From Lunularia cruciata (taxonomy: Eukaryota > Streptophyta > Marchantiopsida > Lunulariales > Lunulariaceae), in assembly GCA_948567375.1 (NCBI GenBank), contig OX419759.1, forward strand, positions 55,828,593-55,892,592: DNA of 64,000 nucleotides. The letters run 5' to 3'. The position numbers and the translations under genes are program-made. This document shows, piece after piece, positions 13,170-25,079 of the stretch. Positions within the stretch are counted from its first letter, which is position 1. Each line of letters begins with the position of its first letter. The notes beneath the pieces are model-generated. The model made no database searches. It saw only the letters and a program-made list of their open reading frames with translations, and was not told the origin of the DNA.

Positions 13170-13780
13170 TCCGTCTATATCTTACATCGATATCTTCGGG
13201 TTGGCTAGCTAAACACGAACCACCCGCACAAATAGATCATAGCTATAGACCTGTTTTATGTAGAGAAGGAACAGAATCTGCCGTGAGATCAAAACAGTCA
13301 GTGCCCTGTCAAGGGTCCATGACATATTCAGAGGACGAGAAAATGGTGTGTGTGACATCTTATCGTGTCACCACTCAATAAGCAACTCATCGAGTGAGCA
13401 AGGCTTCTTGCAACAAAGTTCAGGTTGGCTTGGGAATCGCGAACCATCGACTGAAGCTGTAGATCCTGTTCTAAACTGAGAAGGAAATGATCCTTCAGTG
13501 AAATTGAAACAGCAGTGCCTGTCATATCCATACAGTCATATGTAATCTGAATCTGCCGTGAGATCAAAACAGTCAGTGCCCTGTTAGTCGCACCATATTC
13601 CTCTCCTTGAATATGTATCAGATTACATATTCAAGGAGAGGAATATGGTGCGACTAACATCTTTTCACCACTCAAGAAAGCTGCGGATTGATGGAAACTC
13701 AGTGCGCAATGTCTTCTTCTTACATCAAGATCTTCAAGTTGGCTTGGTAACCACGAAAGACGGCCCGTGACCTGGTTCTA
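13170..13780. repeat. Degenerate tandem repeat, about 275-bp period
   Basis: A 36-bp block is identical at 13274-13309 and 13549-13584 (period 275). Flanking sequence is also related: a block containing GTTGGCT followed by CACGAA-like sequence recurs near 13200, 13425 and 13740, and a TCACCACTCAA block recurs near 13370 and 13667. The units have diverged by indels. I see no coding function. Confidence 0.75.
13583..13658. repeat. Perfect 35-bp palindrome with 6-nt loop
   Basis: Arms 13583-13617 and 13624-13658 are exact reverse complements, with loop TCAGAT at 13618-13623. The right arm matches the corresponding part of the neighbouring 275-bp repeat unit (about 13321-13357). The left arm has no counterpart there, so the left arm is the inserted, inverted copy. 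Transcribed, it would make a very stable hairpin. Confidence 0.95.
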
Positions 13781-13784
13781 ACTG

Positions 13785-14480
13785 TCCTCGAGAATCACTC
13801 ACCCAAAAACTTCTGCCAGGTCCTTTGACTTTTGCTGTCCATCTTCGTAGATACTGTAGCTGGTACGGCTGCAATCAACGAAGTCCTGTGGGAGTCAACT
13901 GCAATACCATGATTCTTTTATTCTCAATCTCGTAGGGAAAAGAGAACTGGTTAATCTTTGATTCTACAAATGAAGGCTCGGGAGTATTAGTAACAATCAG
14001 TGAATTTTTTCCTCGAGGAAGGGATTTTCGTGGTTTACTTTTCTCACTCAGATCTGGACAGGAGAAGACTCAAACATGAAAGAGTTCAGTACCCACAACC
14101 GATGCACATTGTGATAAGTGAACTAGTTTATAGGAGGTCATTGCAAGGGAGTCAACCATATACAATTATCTAACGGCGGGACTTTATCTAGTGTTACAGA
14201 TATGTGAAATGCATATAAGACCACAAGTATGGCTGCATTTTCCCTTCAAATGGTTTCGTCTTCATCAGGAAGTCGTAGGACTTGAACTAAAATCTCTGGC
14301 ATTTATCTACACAAACACTCGAGTGTTCAAACACAAGATCACACTTCAGTGTCTCCCAACTTGACAATCAAATGAAGATCAGCAAACAAGTTAAAGCTTT
14401 TTATTAAATTTTACCTACTGTCGTTCAGCGCTAGCTACTCCAAAAAGGATAATAACTGGTCCACTTAGGAAGGTTAGTGG
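13785..14480. other. Intergenic, nothing recognised
   Basis: No gene, RNA or clear repeat identified on either strand up to the start of the retroelement remnant. Confidence 0.45.
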
Positions 14481-14507
14481 ATTCTTGGTGAATCTCATTC
14501 TTTTTGT

Positions 14508-15095
14508 GTGATCTTTTTATGGTTCTCTTGTTTCCTTTCACTATCGACACGATGGTTAAAGAGAGGGAATCACCATCTTGGAGTCAGTTGTTGGTACATA
14601 TCAAAAAGATCCTTTGGGGGATCTTTATTTGCCATGGCTCACTTTAGAGCTCTCTTATCTACTACTTTGGCTATGTCGGGTTGTGTATTTCACTCCTTGG
14701 CAGATGATACACACATCGTAAGCCATGTAGATCAGATTAGGCAGGTCTTTGACTACTTGACTACACAGCTACATCTAGTAGGCTTGAGAGTCAAGGTGTC
14801 AAAGTGCAGAGTATGGTCCCCTTTAGATATCCCTCCCCACCTTAAGCTTCCAAAGGGATGTATCACATCCACATATGGACTTCGTGTTCTTGGAGTGCCA
14901 ATAGGATCGGAGGATTTTGTCACACACTTCTTAGATGTTACCCTTGCACATGATGTTCTCCACGTGGATAACCTTCCATTACTAGGAGATCCGCAACTGG
15001 CATTTGGTATACTCTCTTCCAACATTGCGCGTGGATCATCCTACAGTTTGTACAGTTTGGTGATGTTATTGGACCAAGGATATTTGAGTGTGTGA
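14508..15095 (+). pseudogene. Reverse transcriptase fragment of copy A
   Basis: The frame includes FAMAHFRALL, then SLADDTHIV: the A/L-D-D active-site box (usually YADD or FADD). It continues with VGLRVKVSKC, LRVLGVPIGS and LAFGILSS, which follow the order of the thumb-side motifs in this kind of RT. Upstream, the expected Q-G-D-P-L-G-G box is degraded: GAT CCT TTG GGG is readable only one frame off the downstream ORF. The N-terminal fingers and any endonuclease domain are missing. It is inactive by truncation and shift. The family is clear as RT; the clade is uncertain. Confidence 0.75.
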
Positions 15096-15532
15096 TAGGG
15101 GATTTGACATGTAGACAGATGGCTTTGCCAATCTCATGTGGAAGGGTTTGCTTGCTATCTATGGAGGAGACGGTTCCTATAGCATTTTTGGGTAGTTGGG
15201 TTCTCTTGGCACCCCTACTTTCCTCTTATTTTGTGGTTGTTGATAGGCCGGTTTTGAAGACTTATGTGACAAAGGTAGAGGGAGGATCCTTTTCTCTTTG
15301 GATGTTATTGCAGCGGATGAGAGATAGGTTATCCCCACGGGCATGAGAGAATTTTCCACCTTTTGCTTCAATATCATCAAATTGGACTAGAGGTTTATAG
15401 TCTTCCTTGATGGAGTGACAGTGTGAGCATACACTACATTCTCTCTTAATCGACTCGTCCATTCCTCAAGCTACTAAAGCATGTCTTTGCTTGTGCTCCA
15501 GCAAGGGTGCAAGCTCTTGGATCCTAGCTTGA

Positions 15533-16243
15533 TTGTACATTAGGGCATTCCAACTCGCACCAGCTACTTTCTATGTAGTGATGAGGTTTTGCCTAGGTTT
15601 GTTCCATCCATCTGCATCTTCATTACTCACTTGTGAGTGTGGTTTTACACTAGATGTAGCAGCGGTCCACATGACACTGTGTCATTTTGGAGGACAGAGG
15701 ATAGCTACCCATGATGTTATTAGGGACATAGTGTTTGCTATGGCACGAGAGAGTGGATACTTGGTTTGGAAGGAGCATTCGTATGCTTTGCAAACATCAC
15801 GTGTTAGGGCAGACTTATACTTGGTCCAAGATGATCAGGTGATAGTAGCGGATGTCGTGGTTATGGACCCTATGCAAGATACAAATTTGGAGGGAGTGAT
15901 TACCCATTCCCTTGGATGGGCAGCGAGTGCAGCAATAGGTCGCAAGGTCTCTAAGTATAAGGGCATGCAGCGAGGTCACCTCTTTGTTCCTCTAGCCTTG
16001 GAGTTATATGGAGCAATGGACACAATGTTTGACATATTTGTTAAGGAGTGCACGAGAGCTTATCATGTTAGGTGCCATGGGGTACCACTCTCACTTTCAT
16101 ACTTTGTAGCATATTTTAGACATTGTGTCTCCATTTCTCTACAGAGTGCAGTGGCTGGTGCAATCCATAGGAGAGTAATCACATTAGGTGATGTTTCTTC
16201 AGATGCTCCAATTGTGTGTAGACCGTACAACTTGCATAGCTAG
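15533..16243 (+). pseudogene. C-terminal Cys/His and restriction-like-nuclease-like region of copy A
   Basis: A 236-codon open frame. It shows C34-x-C36...H46-x3-C50 (a CCHC-type knuckle), then GGQRIATHDVIRDIV, then R-A-D94 followed 13 residues later by V-A-D107-V-V-V. This order (CCHC, His-Asp helix, then R-x-D...D-V) resembles the restriction-like endonuclease at the C-terminus of R2/NeSL-type elements; that is an inference from pattern. Copy B repeats the region with stops and shifts. An upstream in-frame piece (Cys-Ser-x-Gly-Lys-Gly-Ala, about 15497-15530) is separated by a stop. No initiator belongs to this ORF; it is the tail of a longer polyprotein. Confidence 0.55.
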
Positions 16244-16378
16244 GATATCTTAGGTGCGGTAGGGCAGATTTCTCATATAGACTCTATTGGGGCTTAGCCC
16301 CATTTTACCTCTTTTGTCTCTCCCTTGTACGGCTTGATGGGGTCTTCCCATCCTTTGTACTTTCTACACAGTCACCTT

Positions 16379-17290
16379 GCTATTCACAATTCTTTTGTCA
16401 TACATACATAAGCTCTTTCCCATGCCAGTATCTACGTTCCACATACTAATTTGGTTGATATCGTCGTTTAGACTCTTTCCGGACAGTTGTTTCTAACTTT
16501 CAAGATTCTCACTTGGCGGCTAACGTTCACATCTTATTCTTCCATTTCTATCTTGAACATTCATGGGGTTCCATTCGGTAGGGAGAAGTGATGCATAATT
16601 CGAGCTCTTGTTTGGGAATGCATAAACTTGTACTCCTGTTGTTTCTCTCCTGTTTAGGAAGAATTATCTGAATCAGGTGTAAGCTCAGGTGGTATTTTTT
16701 CGCGTCGTTAGTGGCTTAGATTTCAGTATGAAATCAGTATGCTAGCAACCAATACACGAACTGTAGTTTACGTCCAACTGATCAGTTGGATCTAAACTGG
16801 CCATTCAGGTTCCACTAAACTACAGTCGTCATTTTGATAACTTAATGATTTCTAACCATTATTTGCTAACAACTGAAACTATAAGTATTTTTCTTTTGAA
16901 TATCCATTGACCTTTAACTTAAGAGAGTATATGGCAGTTTTGATAATCTTCACTTTGTACAATAGTTTTTCTACATATTAAAGATAACTAGATAGTGTTT
17001 ACTTAATTATCATACATGTAGGAACAACATACAACATTGAGCAAGTTTAAGCAATATTTGAACTTCTATGTATATTCAATGGTTTGGTTGATATGTACGT
17101 CGGATTTTCCTTAGTATTCACTTTTGGAAGAGTGAGACTTCTCCACCTATAATCACATCTATGACGGAAGGATATTTTATATGACATTTCATATAGAATA
17201 TGAACTAGAGTGATAAATTTGATTTTAATTGTTAGCCAAATGAATAATGCATTGATTTCCAATAGACTAACACCTATCTTGTATTAGCTC
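16379..17290. other. AT-rich intergenic
   Basis: No gene recognised. A short inverted pair near 16755-16820 (an ACTGTAGTTTA-like block and its complement TAAACTACAGT) flanks TGATCAG palindromes, but the arms are short and separated by insertions. Confidence 0.4.
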
Positions 17291-17299
17291 TAGTTCAAT

Positions 17300-17560
17300 C
17301 ATCAATCTCTTGATCATGATGCTTCTTGATTGCGTGTTCAGTTTCCATGTACTCTGCCTCTATAGATAAAGTCTAATAGTGTTGAAGCGTTGAGTACTAA
17401 TTTACTAGTCTACCTTTAATGGTAAGCACGGGCTCTACATTAGGCACTGCATTAGAGTGACTCTTATCCAAGTCTCTATTCATAAACCCTTGGAGTAACT
17501 CAATATAAACCAAATACTAGTAAATTTGGTAAGAACATGTCATTCCCATTAAGATATGGT
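17300..17560 (-). pseudogene. Ty1/copia RNase H scrap
   Basis: The minus strand near 17369-17300 reads LSIEAEYMETEHAIK, a decayed form of the Ty1/copia RNase H signature S-T-E-A-E-Y. Upstream sequence to about 17560 is compatible with the rest of that domain but has stops. It is too short to classify further. Confidence 0.45.
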
Positions 17561-17602
17561 TGGAACTGACTACAAATGAAGGGAAGTGTCATTACGGTTT
17601 GT

Positions 17603-17677
17603 TTATTATCTCTATTTAACCTCTTGTGCAAGAGTTTTCTTATTATCTCTTATTTAACTTCTTGTGCAAGAACTACC
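17603..17677. repeat. 37-bp tandem duplication
   Basis: Two adjacent near-identical units, each running TTATTATCTCT...TTGTGCAAGA, begin at 17603 and 17640. They differ by a few bases. Confidence 0.8.
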
Positions 17678-17679
17678 CC

Positions 17680-18780
17680 CGAAAGAGTGTAGAGTCATCT
17701 TTTGTGGTGAACTGCATAAAAGAGAAATCAATGATAACTTTCACTATAAATAGATTCCAGATTGCTCTTGAAGGTGATAGCTCAATTCACACCAAAGACC
17801 AAAGGTTTTTCTGCTCCATGGACTTTGATTCCAAAGGCATATGTTACTCTTCTTATTTCCTAAAGGAAATACCTCAAGGTGTCTTCACGTTAGCCTAATG
17901 CCCTTGCTTCTTAATTTTGTGGTACTCTTAGTGCTTTGATATCATACTTGATTCCTCAGCACATCAGTTGGCTCTTGCAAATCTCTCAAAATTTTCACAT
18001 TCTGATCAAGTGCAAATCTCTCTCTCTACACTCCAACTGTGATTTTACTGAGAATTTACTCACCACTACTCAATGTAAGCATTCACCAAAATTGTAATTT
18101 TATTAAGAAATTGCTCATCACTACCCAAATCAGGTATTCACCAACATCTAGAACAAAAGAATTATAGTTTGCAAAGAACTCAAAGTCCTTTTATTGAACT
18201 TTGGTTGTACGCAAAAAAAATGAATAGGCAAAAAAAGCTTGAAAAATATTGGGCTAAAGCCTTATATACATTTTATACTTTACCCCAAGAACTTTAATGG
18301 TTAAGCAAGTTTATGGGTGATCTCATATCTCTTTTTGCATCACCCACTTAGGATTCTAATCCTATCTTATCCTAATCATGTGAAAACTAATTAGGCTCCT
18401 TACACATATCCAGGAAGATGTCAAGTCTTCCTCAAAGGCAATTTGAAATTACACACCCAAAATTACAACTCCAAAGTCTTACTCACTGGTGAAGTCATAT
18501 TCAACCCCAAAAGGCACTCTTATTGAAATATTTACAACTCCAAACTCCTTCAATTAACTTCATACAAAGAAATTACAACTACAAAGAAATTCTTTCAAAG
18601 AAGTATCTTTGGCCTAAGGTTCCTACTACCATGTACTACCTTTGCCCCTAAACTGCCTAAATAGTTCCTTGGTTTACCCCCCTATATTTGGCTACCTTTA
18701 AGATATAAGTATCACAAAATTTGGTGAACTTCCTATTTGAATGTCCTTTTAGTCAAAGTGCCGTTTGGTCCATTCACTCC
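17680..18780. other. AT-rich decayed repeat DNA, no gene
   Basis: No recognisable protein. A loosely repeated block (GATTTTACTGAGAA / TAATTTTATTAAGAA, each followed by a CATCACTACYCAA-like sequence) occurs near 18040 and 18100. The stretch lies between copia debris and a decayed coiled-coil reading frame. Confidence 0.4.
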
Positions 18781-18789
18781 TCTTTGTAG

Positions 18790-20140
18790 TTTCATTCTTC
18801 TAGCTTCTTGACCTGCGACTTCAATTTGTGGATCTTTGCACAAATTGATCTTGGGCTTCCTCCAATTGCTGAATAGCCTTCAACTTATCTTCCTCCAAGT
18901 GTTGGTTCAAAATGCCTACTCCTTGCTTCATTTCTTCTAGCATTCAAGATCAATTTGCTTCTCAATCTTCCTTCTCCTTTTTCAGGTCATGGGCCAACTG
19001 TTCAAGTTGGACAGCCACTTCCTTTTGATATTTGGCCATTTGTAGGTCCAAAACCATGATCCAAACCTTTGCATTCTCTAGTTAATTGCAAATACTCACC
19101 ACCTCTTGTCTTTAGCTTGTAATTGGTCTTTGTACCCAAGCTCCACCTCCTTCTTCTATATGCAAAGCATGCACAATTCTAGCTGCAGTTGCCCAAGTTC
19201 TTCCTCCTACTTCTTTTGTCTTGCAATGAAGGAGGAATTCTATCTTCTTACCTCAAAGATCTCCTATATTAAGGAGACCTTCTTTGCTTCCTCCTTGTAT
19301 AGGTTTTATGCTTCGGTTATCTCTCCCTTTGCTTTGTTTGCCCTTGCCCTTTGAGTGAAGATCTCCTTGTGCATGCTACACAGCAAGGTAGTATAATCTA
19401 CTATTTTGGACACTCATTCTAGTATTGGAGAAGGAATAGCTCCATGAGATACAATGCAGCTCCTACAAAATGTATAACGAAGTATGTTTCACTCCTTGAC
19501 TTGCACTTGTGTTGCTTGCACACTTTCCTTCTTATGCAACTTGGACTTTTGGTGGAGGTCTTTAGCCTCCTCTTCTTATTGAACTTTGGCTTTGATCTTG
19601 ACTTCTTCCTCTAGTTTTGCTTGCGGCCAAGGTTCTAATTCAGGTCAATTTTTGGGAATTGCCATCACTTCTTCTTCTTCTTCTTGGACTTTGTGCTCCT
19701 TGTGAGGACTTGGGGGTGCTTTGCATTGATGGGAGGTCTTATCTTGGTCCTTGTCCTTTATCTCTTGATCTTCACTTGGCTTTGGATTTGGAGAAAATTG
19801 TGCATCTTTGTAATATTCTCCTCCCAATTTAGTTGTTGATTCTTGCAAAGTGAAAGATACTTCTTCATCTTCTACTTTTTCTTGATCCTCCTCTTTTGAG
19901 TCATCTACCATCTCATCCAAAGACACATGTATTACTAGAGGAATCCTCCTTGGTCATTTGGTTGGTGTGAAAGTATTTTTTGCAAGAGTCCACTTCTCCT
20001 TCATCTTCATGGTAGCTACTACTTCTTCTACTAGCACAAATTCTTTGTTGCATGAATCCACTTCTTCTTCATCTTCATCTTCATCTTCATCTTCATGATA
20101 GCTACTTCTTCTTCTACTAGCACCAATTCTCCACTAGCTA
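18790..20140 (-). pseudogene. Decayed coiled-coil / acidic-repeat protein gene, probably retroelement gag-like
   Basis: The minus strand has interrupted frames of strongly biased composition. At 19926-19645 there is a Glu/Asp/Lys-rich 93-residue frame. Further downstream come heptad-like stretches such as KYQKEVAVQLEQLAHDLKK and MLEEMKQGVGILNQHLEE (about 19060-18850). An Asp-Glu repeat (GAAGAT codons) is at 20096-20061. Frames are broken by several stops. Its position directly downstream of the repeat R1 frame (20.6-20.3 kb) suggests one dead open reading frame of an LTR-type element. No conserved catalytic domain is visible, so the identity is inferred only. Confidence 0.4.
20061..20096. repeat. 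CTTCAT microsatellite
   Basis: About five CTTCAT hexamers after CTTCTTC. On the minus strand they code alternating Asp-Glu in the decayed acidic frame. Confidence 0.85.
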
Positions 20141-20319
20141 CATACTGCACATCTGCATCCCATTACTTTTTATCATCAATTTTCCTTCAAGCAATGAAGC
20201 AAAGTACCCCATTGGTTGGAATGGCTTGGAGAATTCTTCCACTCTTCCCTAGGTAGAAGTTGAGCTTTATGTAGAAGTGGATGGAAAGGGATCCAAGTAA
20301 AATTAGTCCATAGTCTTCC

Positions 20320-20589
20320 TCAAAATCTTTGTATATACTCCTTCCTTGGTAGTTGTAATCTTCCAAGTGTATGAGACATTAACATAGAAACACAAAACTT
20401 CACACTCATTACTTTGATGCCCCAAAGGAGCACCTTGTCTTTATTATATAGCAAAAAGTATTCCCTCAAAGAAAGCTCCACCCTTGGATCATGTACATGG
20501 ATTGGTGACATTGCAATGAGCTCTACTCTTAGATTAGTTGCATGCATGGATGACATATTGGTTATGGTCCTATCTGGTTGGTCAAACAA
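20320..20589 (-). pseudogene. Unidentified conserved frame in R1
   Basis: An 89-codon frame shared with R2 (24289-23912). Both carry FDQPDRT, MHATNLRVEL, DPRVEL, LREY and YNKDKVLLWG. About one residue in five differs between the copies, so there is no sign of selection. I do not recognise the domain. It could be a piece of an LTR-element polyprotein continuing toward the coiled-coil frame at 20.1 kb, or a chance-open frame in an LTR. Confidence 0.35.
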
Positions 20590-21087
20590 ACTTTCACCAA
20601 AGGGAATCTTTAAAGAATATTCCTATAGGCATCTCAGAATTGCATGGGTGAGGTACCATTGGAAAGCTCTCGATGAGAGAAATAGGAGGGGGTGGAAAGC
20701 AAGGCTTTACTCATATTTGCAAGATTGTACATATTTTTGAGGCCTAATTCATCCATTTAGGCCTCCAAAATTGGTTCTAAAGTTTTCTATTTTTGGCTCT
20801 TGTTTTATTAGTAGAAATAATCATTTAGTGATACCTCTATCTGATCTACTTAGTCCATTATCTATAATATCCTTCCAAATGTTAGCAAGCCAATTTTCAC
20901 CTCCGGATAATATGTCTAGCTACTAATATTACATTTTTAGGCAATTTTTGGCTCCTACTCTATTAGTAGAAGTACAATTTTGGTGACACCTCTATCTGAT
21001 CTACTTAGCCCATCATACCTAACATCCTTCTAGATGTTACCAAGCCAATTTTCATGTTAAGATAATATGTCTAGCTATTGGTATTAT
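20356..21087. repeat. Direct repeat R1, LTR-like
   Basis: About 0.73 kb and closely similar throughout to R2 (23889-24627), in the same orientation. Both start at TAATCTTCCAAG and end after TATGTCTAGCTATT-GTATTA. Each contains an internal tandem duplication of about 155 bp (units near 20790 and 20945). The size and spacing fit LTRs or copies of one dispersed repeat. No TG...CA ends or target duplication are clear. Confidence 0.7.
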
Positions 21088-23888
21088 AGTAGTAAAGCAT
21101 GCTATCACAATTCACAAGTTTGTAGTGGTACATGTATTTGAAGAAGATGGCTTGGCTATTTATCAAGTAAGTTGTTCATTTGTGCTTGAATAGCTTGATA
21201 ATTGCTTACAAATTGCTCTTATTTTTGTATCCTTATAACTTCTGACTCTCCCACCTATTGCTCTTTTGTCATTTCTTTGTGAAGGTTACTTTTGATGTCA
21301 TTGGTGAGCGCCTTGTCTACAAATTTTGTTTCCAAGGTCATATCTCCTATCAGTCCACCTCCAATCTTCACACATTCCTCTAATTATCCTTTTTCTAGTT
21401 ATAAACTTGCCTCTTAGGTCCTATGTTTTTCTCTCCTTCTTTCTCCTCATGTCATAGATGAGACCAAAGTCACTCAAATCTTAATTCCAAAGCAAGAAGC
21501 AAAGATGCTTGCTCTTGATCACCTCACTCCTACAAAATATTGCCCACTTATGTAATATGGAACTTTGTAGAATGTCTTTGGAGATCTTCCTCATGCGCTT
21601 TTGGAAAAATACCATTTTTATCTCAAATAGTTTTTAGGTATAAAGATGAATGCTTGTTGGCTACTAATGTAGTGAAGACTACAAATATTATGAAAACTTG
21701 GGAAATTTTGGATTTGCTCAAAGTTGAAGATAAAATCACTATATGGAAAGTGAATTTGGTTAGTGTGCATCAAGCTTTATAGGTGCATTCCTCCTTCATT
21801 CTTCAATCCTTCAATGGTTGTTGAGTTCTTGAGCACTCCTTCTCCACACTTGTGAAACATTCTCCAAGTAATCCCTCTTACATATGAGCGGTCATAGCCA
21901 AATGCAAATAATCTTTCCTAAATGAAAATTGTCTTTGGCATCAATTCTTTAATCAAGTGGCAATGCATTCAAATGTGTGTATGATCTTTGGATACACAAA
22001 TTTCCAAAACAAAGTTCTTCCGGTACAATTATCTTTAGGCCAAAGTTCTTCAGACTTTAGTTTCTCACTTCTGACCAACTTTGGGGGTTATTTCTAATTT
22101 GGCATTCTTCCCTCCAAGTGCCTTTGGCTTTGTACCTCTCTCGTTCATTCCTTTGCATAAACAGACACAACTAGAAAGGATACTTTAACTAAGAAGATTT
22201 CCTCCTTGAACAAGAAATTACTCTGTCCTATCTTTACAAAAAAGAATGAAATTAAAAATAAATAAATTATTAGTAGATGTGCCACAACACTACAATATTT
22301 CTTCTCTCATGTCTTCCAGAAAATAAGATCTCATTTCTCTAATCCAACTATTCACCAAAATTGGGCTTCATGTTGAAATGGTACATTTGACTTATAATTA
22401 AGAAGATATTTAGGAACTTTGATTTATATAATTGATTTTTGAAAATCAAATTTCTTATTCTTTAGATTTTGTATTTTAGCTATTTATATTGGACATTTTA
22501 CATTATTTTTATCTTTCATATGGTCATTTCAGTTCCAATATTGGATAATTTTCTAGTTCTAACATTGTACATTAATTTCTATTTCCAAAAATTTTAATTC
22601 CAATATTGGACATGAACTCCCAACTCTATGTCTATTTTAGAATACAATAAAGAAGAAACAAAAAAATTTAGTAAGTCTTATATGCTATATATCCTAACAT
22701 TAAACTCTATAGATTTTAATACTAAGATAAATATATATCATTTAAAATAACAAGCCCAATCTAAATTCTTGAATGGATATGAGTCTTAGAATTTAGGATC
22801 TAGAACTCAACCTTGAATCCTAAGCACTCAACTCTAGATCTTATGCAAAACATTTAATACTAAAAAAAGGATTACCTAAAGAGTGGAGATACATTCAACT
22901 ATTCTGAATATAACCTATGTAGATGACAATTATAAACATAAAAGACAAGTTAACTCAACCATTAAATTTTTTTACTAATTAGCAGACTAGATTAAATCAC
23001 AAAACTGAAATAGATTCAATAAAATCTAAAGATCCATATAAAATTCCAAGTGGGGTGTCTCTAATAACATTCAGTTTACTCTAATGGATTTGATTATGCC
23101 AATCTAGAGGTATGTTATTTCTCAAGTTCTTCTATCTCTTACTTAGATATGTTTCTACTTGTTTCTTGAGAAAATAAAGAGTACTTGTACCCTCATTTGT
23201 GGAGAGATTCCCATTCTATGCAGTTTTTCTTTTGAAATCCAAAAGTACATGCAACATCAATACTAAAACTTATTGTTGTGATCCTTATGGATATCTTAGG
23301 TCTCATCCTTCTTGCTTACTCTTGTTTTTCAAAAAAGTAGCATATCAAGACGCATTGTACTCTTTGTCGTACACACATTTTTACAAAAAAATTATTCACA
23401 TTAATTTCACTCTTGTTTTTAAAGATATGGTAGAATAATTTCTTAATTAGGAGGGAAAAATTATAAGTTAAGTTTTCTTTGGTGTAGTATTTGTATGTGT
23501 CAAGATACAAATGGAACAAGTATGAAGCCAAAGACTGATTACTCATGGGACCAAAATGATTTTGAGTCCATATGAAGATCCTCCATTAAATTACTCCATT
23601 AAATATGTCAACATGGAGCAAAGAGGTAAATGTGAGCTCATGGCCTTGTAATGTTGTCTTACACATGGGTTTCCCTATTTTAGAAAGAAATGAACATTAA
23701 GCTCATAATGTCAGTTGGCTTAGGATCAATCTTTGATAGCTAAGAAGGCAATGTATCATGAATGAAAAAGGCAAGGAACAAAACTCTATGACATTCCTCC
23801 AAGTCTCAAAGTCCAAGGCATTCTAAGACTCAATGTATTGAACAATAGAGAACTAAATGGGAGAGAGATAGAATAAAAGGATATAATA
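21088..23888. other. AT-rich segment between R1 and R2
   Basis: 2.8 kb, very AT-rich from about 22200 to 23500. No reverse transcriptase, integrase or other protein recognised. If R1 and R2 are LTRs this would be the interior of a non-autonomous element. Confidence 0.4.
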
Positions 23889-24627
23889 TAATCTTCCAAG
23901 GATAGGAGACCTTAAGAGAAACAAAAAAGCTTCATACTCAATACTCCGATACCCCAAAGGAGCACCTTGTCTTTATTATATAGAAAAGAGTACTCCCTCA
24001 AAGGAAGCTCCACCCTTGGATCAGATACATGGATTTGTGATATGGCAGTGAGCTCTACCCTTAGATTAGTTGCATGCATGGGTGACATGTTGGTTCTGGT
24101 CCTATCTGGTTGGTCAAATAAGCTCTGACTAGAGAGAACATTTAGCAAATTTTCTTGTAGAAATCTCAAAATTGCATGGGTGAGGTATAGTTGGAAAGCT
24201 CTGGATGAGACAAATAAGGAGGGAAAGAAGGCCAACCTTTTCTTTCCTTGGGGATATATAAGCACAGTTTTTAGGCCTAATTCATGCATTTAGGCCTCCA
24301 AAATTGACTCTCAAGTTCAAACTATTTTTGGCTCTTGCACTATTAGTAGAATTACTCTTTTGGTTATACCTCTATCTAATCTATTTAGTCCATTATAACA
24401 TTCTTCCAGATATAACAAAGCCAATTTTCACCTTTAGATAATATATCTAGCTATTGGTATTACATTTCTAGATTGTTTCTGGCTCTTGCTCTATTAGTAG
24501 AAGTAATCTTTTGGTGACACCTCTATATGATCTACCTAGACCATTGGCCTAACATCCTTCCAAATGTTACCAAGCCAAAAAAAAATTTCATGTAAAGATA
24601 ATATGTCTAGCTATTAGTATTACATAT
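23889..24627. repeat. Direct repeat R2, LTR-like
   Basis: Partner of R1, 3533 bp downstream in direct orientation. It contains the same minus-strand conserved frame (24289-23912) and the same internal tandem duplication (units near 24326 and 24478). It has an A-run insertion near 24574. Confidence 0.7.
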
Positions 24628-25079
24628 AAGTATCTCCTTGTCTCTTATTTGTATACTTGTAAAATTTCTATACCTAGAAGTTAATACTTACAAGAATAAC
24701 TAAAGTTAATCCGCAAAACATCTTTGGGGTCAAAAGTCTAAGAGAATATCTAAACCTGGAAGAAAAATATCCATACAATCTTTTTTGACATAAAACTATG
24801 TCAATGATTCCTTCAATGTGTGATTATCCTTGAGCTAAAAGAAACTTCATACCACAAAGACTAGTGTAACCAAGAGTTCTCCAATATTTTACTCCAAGCT
24901 AAATATCTAAAAGGAATATAAAGTCAATAGACTAAATTCCAAATTTCACATCATGATTCTTTCAAAATCTTCTAAAATAGCATCACTTTTATCTTGGTTA
25001 TGACTAAATGTGGCTAATCATACTCAATTTAGAATTTTGCTTAAACCATACATGAACAATATATTTCAAGTGCTCAAAA

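Larger units (their letters stand above)
14508..16378 (+). mobile_element. Non-LTR-type retroelement remnant, copy A
   Basis: A decayed, 5'-truncated element in + orientation. It contains a reverse-transcriptase fragment, a spacer, a C-terminal Cys/His plus nuclease-like region, then a tail. The tail has the hairpin TGGGGC-TTA-GCCCCA at 16288-16302, a CT-rich stretch, GATGGG-GTCTT-CCCATC near 16335, and the end GTCACCTT near 16378. The tail recurs at least 11 more times in the window, and a second copy of the coding part lies at 54.6-55.8 kb. There is no poly(A) tail. No target-site duplication could be defined because the 5' end is uncertain. Confidence 0.8.

Noticed and set aside
16755-16820. 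Inverted ACTGTAGTTTA / TAAACTACAGT pair with TGATCAG core as a transposon end
   Set aside because: Arms are short and interrupted; no target duplication or second copy seen.
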